Shown here in pieces: positions 61,846 to 64,000 of a stretch of 64,000 nt of DNA (its first letter is position 1; the number at the start of each line of letters is the position of its first letter). Below the pieces are notes generated by a model that saw only the letters and a program-made list of their open reading frames with translations, searched no databases and was not told where the DNA came from. A program made the position numbers and the translations under genes. The DNA comes from Myxococcota bacterium. Its GTDB lineage: Bacteria > Myxococcota_A > UBA9160 > UBA4427. The stretch lies in assembly GCA_041389495.1 (NCBI GenBank), contig JAWKRT010000004.1, forward strand, positions 1 to 64,000, written 5' to 3'.

Positions 61846-62541
61846 GTGCGGGCGACGACGCCGGGAGTACGGGTCCGACAGACGCTCGCGGTGCTCGCGA
61901 TCGGCGCGTGCATCGGCGTCTCGGTGTGGGTCTACTCGACCTTCGGCTTCGACCTCGATCCGCGCACGCTGCGCGATCGCATCGAGGGCTTCGGCTGGAT
62001 GGCGCCCGCGATCTACGTCGTCGCCGCCTCGCTCCGCCTCTTCCTCGGGCTGCCGTCGGGCGTCGTGATGAGCGCGGGCGGCCTGCTCTTCGGCCTCTGG
62101 GGCGGGCTCGCGTGGGGCTTCGTCGGCTTCATGGCGAGCTCGCTGCTCTCGTTCGCACTCGCGCGCGGTCTCGGCCGCGACGCGCTCGCGGGCCGGCTCG
62201 CGGGGCGCGCGCGCTGGATCGACGACGTCGTCTCGCGGCGCGGCGCGCCGTGGATGGCGCTCTACACGGCGGTGCCGGTGAGCGTGCTGACGCCCGCGCA
62301 CATGGCCGCCGGCCTGTCGGGCATGGCGTTCGCGTCGTTCGCGCTCGCGGCGGCCGGCGGACTCGCGCCGCGGCTCGCGCTCTACAGCTTCTTCGGCGAT
62401 GCCGTCGCGAACGGCGAGTGGGGCCGGGTCGCGGTCGCGGTCGTCGCGATCGCGGCCGCGGGCGCGCTGGGCACGCTCGCGGTGCGCCGGCTCGGCGCTG
62501 CGCGCGGCGGTGCGGACACCGAGCGAGGAGACGTCGGATGA
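61846..62541 (+). CDS. TVP38/TMEM64 (SNARE-associated, DedA-like) membrane protein
   Basis: A 231-residue integral membrane protein with about five helices. The re-entrant FLGLPSGVVMSAGGLLFG and GFVGFMASSLLSFALARGLGRD motifs are typical of the VTT/DedA superfamily, which includes lipid scramblase-like proteins. It starts at a GTG behind AGGAGG. Its stop overlaps the ATG of the next gene (ATGA), so it is co-translated with the PafA-like phosphatase. Confidence 0.87.
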   Translation: MRATTPGVRVRQTLAVLAIGACIGVSVWVYSTFGFDLDPRTLRDRIEGFGWMAPAIYVVAASLRLFLGLPSGVVMSAGGLLFGLWGGLAWGFVGFMASSLLSFALARGLGRDALAGRLAGRARWIDDVVSRRGAPWMALYTAVPVSVLTPAHMAAGLSGMAFASFALAAAGGLAPRLALYSFFGDAVANGEWGRVAVAVVAIAAAGALGTLAVRRLGAARGGADTERGDVG

Positions 62542-64000
62542 GAACGGGAACGGGAACGGGAACGCGGCGAACGGGCCGTGCGCGGCTCGCGGTCGGCATT
62601 GCGTCGCTCGCGCTGCTCGTCCCGGTCGACGGCGCGCGCGCCGACGCCGTGGAAGCTGCCGCCTCTGCCGAGGCCGCCGCGCCGCCCGCGCTCGTCGTGC
62701 TGCTCACGGTCGATCAGCTGCGCCGCGATCGCCTCGACCCCGCGCTTCCGGGCGGGCTCGGGCGGCTCGCGCGCGAGGGCCTCTCGTTCGAGCGCGCGTC
62801 GCTCGCGCACGCCGGCAGCGAGACGTGCCCGGGCCACGTCGCCATCGCGACGGGTCGCCATCCGGGCCCGGCGGGCGCGCCCGCCAACGCGTTCGTCGAC
62901 GCCGCGACGGGCGAGCTCCGCTACTGCGTGCAGGACGACCCCGAGACGGCCGGCGTCCTCGGGGCGGCGACGCCGGTCGGGCGCTCGCCGCGCGCGTTCC
63001 GGGTCGACGCGCTCGGCGATTGGCTCGACCGCGCGAACGGGGAGTCGCGCGTATTCGCCGTCGCGGGCAAGGACCGTTCGGCGATCGCGCTCGGCGGGCA
63101 GCATCCGGACGGCGCGTACTGGCTCGGCGACGCGGCGCCGCTCGGCTTCACGACGAGCCGCTACTACGCCGCCGAGCTCCCGGGCTGGGTCGCGGAGTGG
63201 AACGCGCACGCGCCGGCCCTGTCCGCGATTCCCGCGCAGTGGGAGCACGCCGTCACGCCCGCGCAGCTCGGCTCGGCGCGCATCGACGACTACGCGTTCG
63301 AGACGGCCGAGCACGGGCGCGCGAGCCCGCACGCGCTGCGCGGACGCGACGGCGCTCCCGCGCTCGCCGACGTCTACGTCTCGCCGTGGGTCGACACGCT
63401 GACGCTCGACTTCGCGTTCGCGCTGCTCGCGCGCCACGGTCTCGGCGACGACGCCGTGCCCGACCTGCTCGCCATCTCGCTCTCGGGCACCGACACCGTG
63501 GGCCACAACTGGGGGCCCGAGAGCCACGAGGCGTACGACGCGCTGCGGCGGCTCGATGCCGACGTCGGCGAGTTCCTGCGCGCGGTCGAGGCGCGCGTCG
63601 GGCGCGGGAGGCTCGTCGTCGCGCTGACCTCCGACCACGGAGTGCTGCCGCTTCCGGAGTGGCTCGCCGAGACGGGGCGCGCGACGTGTCCCGCGCCCGA
63701 CGCGCGCATCGCGCTCGATCCGATGCGCCGGCGGCTCGACCGGCACCTGCACTTCGCGCTGTCGAGCGGGCTCGGCGTGCTGTGGCCGCGCGCCTGGGTG
63801 CACCACGCGGGGCTGCAGATCACGGTCGACCGCGCGCGCGCGGCGGCTGCCGGTCGCAGCGTCGACGAGGTCGCCGCGGTCGCGAAGGAGTGGCTCGAGC
63901 GCCAGCCGGGCGTCGTGCGCGCCTGGACGGCGGCCGAGCTCGACGCGAGCGCGGACGAGATGGCCGCGGCCTATCGCCGCTCGCGCGACCCCGAGCGCAG
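62538..64000 (+). CDS. PafA-like exported alkaline phosphatase, 3' end outside the window
   Basis: The first 487 residues are visible. A hydrophobic export segment (about residues 17-36) is followed by an alkaline-phosphatase-superfamily domain: LLTVDQLRRDRL (first metal site), GSETCPGHVAIATGRHP with the probable Thr nucleophile, SGTDTVGHNWGP, and TSDHGVLPLP with the late metal ligands. This is the PafA (phosphate-monoesterase, Ca-independent) plan. It would release phosphate in the periplasm. It is coupled to the TVP38 gene. The N-terminus carries an (AACGGG)n repeat coding T-G-T-G. Confidence 0.88.
   Translation, partial: MRTGTGTGTRRTGRARLAVGIASLALLVPVDGARADAVEAAASAEAAAPPALVVLLTVDQLRRDRLDPALPGGLGRLAREGLSFERASLAHAGSETCPGHVAIATGRHPGPAGAPANAFVDAATGELRYCVQDDPETAGVLGAATPVGRSPRAFRVDALGDWLDRANGESRVFAVAGKDRSAIALGGQHPDGAYWLGDAAPLGFTTSRYYAAELPGWVAEWNAHAPALSAIPAQWEHAVTPAQLGSARIDDYAFETAEHGRASPHALRGRDGAPALADVYVSPWVDTLTLDFAFALLARHGLGDDAVPDLLAISLSGTDTVGHNWGPESHEAYDALRRLDADVGEFLRAVEARVGRGRLVVALTSDHGVLPLPEWLAETGRATCPAPDARIALDPMRRRLDRHLHFALSSGLGVLWPRAWVHHAGLQITVDRARAAAAGRSVDEVAAVAKEWLERQPGVVRAWTAAELDASADEMAAAYRRSRDPER
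62543..62564 (+). repeat. hexanucleotide repeat at the start of the phosphatase gene
   Basis: AACGGG repeated 3.7 times within the first nine codons of the PafA-like gene. The unit is a multiple of three, so changes would only add or remove Thr-Gly pairs. Confidence 0.6.

Overview
This is a 64 kb window of very GC-rich DNA (low to mid 70s percent by eye) packed with protein genes. I see no rRNA, tRNA, CRISPR array, insertion sequence or phage gene. The organism looks Gram-negative: there is a TonB-dependent outer-membrane receptor, a DUF1329 exported protein and a PafA-like exported phosphatase. The base composition and gene mix suggest an uncultured deltaproteobacterial-type lineage such as Myxococcota or Binatota, but I cannot place it from the sequence alone.

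The core of the window (about 10.4-48.2 kb) is a steroid/sterol catabolism region. Its central parts resemble the Mycobacterium tuberculosis/Rhodococcus KstR2 regulon for the C/D rings (HIP pathway). Recognisable members are fadD3 (44173), fadE30-like (42176), ipdF (41194), ipdC (32892), echA20-like (33972), ipdA/ipdB (31268/32113) and fadA6 (34786). Around them lie genes expected for side-chain beta-oxidation and retro-aldol cleavage: an alpha-methylacyl-CoA racemase-like protein (12610), two MaoC-type hydratase proteins (11507, 12032), paired acyl-CoA dehydrogenases, a DUF35 protein (19250) with an Ltp-type thiolase-fold protein (19724), SDRs, crotonases and further acyl-CoA ligases. A LuxR-type regulator and a TonB receptor lie divergently from ipdA and may handle sensing and uptake. 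No KstR2-like TetR regulator and no ring A/B genes are visible.

Layout. 0-5.6 kb: end of an SGNH-like gene, an ACAD pair, a Kef-type antiporter and an acyl-CoA ligase. 5.7-10.4 kb: a small exported JAMM-like protein and two large membrane glycosyltransferase-type proteins. 10.4-16.7 kb: ACAD, MaoC, MaoC, racemase and ACAD on the minus strand, then an exported 11-residue-repeat protein and an LLM oxidoreductase. 17-23.4 kb: plus-strand operon ACAD-ACAD-DUF35-Ltp-SDR-ECH-ECH. 23.4-31 kb: hypothetical genes, SDR, ECH, ligase, TonB receptor, LuxR. 31.3-38 kb: plus-strand ipdABC-echA20-fadA6-SDR-ACAD operon. 38-44 kb: minus-strand operon SnoaL-fadE30-ipdF-(26-aa membrane peptide)-EXPERA-like-P450-OYE. 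44.2-48.2 kb: fadD3-ligase-SDR. 48.3-64 kb: mixed genes, namely a sorted surface protein, an MFS carrier, an esterase, a PLP enzyme, a membrane/Tat-like aldo-keto reductase with two Fe-S motifs, DUF1329, two alpha/beta hydrolases (one without its serine), a sterol-glucosyltransferase-like GT1, an SDR, a TVP38 protein and a PafA-like phosphatase cut by the window end.

The most interesting parts are the P450/EXPERA/26-aa peptide/OYE module embedded in the HIP-pathway genes, the palindrome inside the ipdA promoter, a 27-bp inverted repeat between fadE30 and ipdF, a heptamer microsatellite ahead of the Fe-S aldo-keto reductase, and the 11-residue-repeat exported protein. Most long antisense frames here are artefacts of the GC content and were left out.
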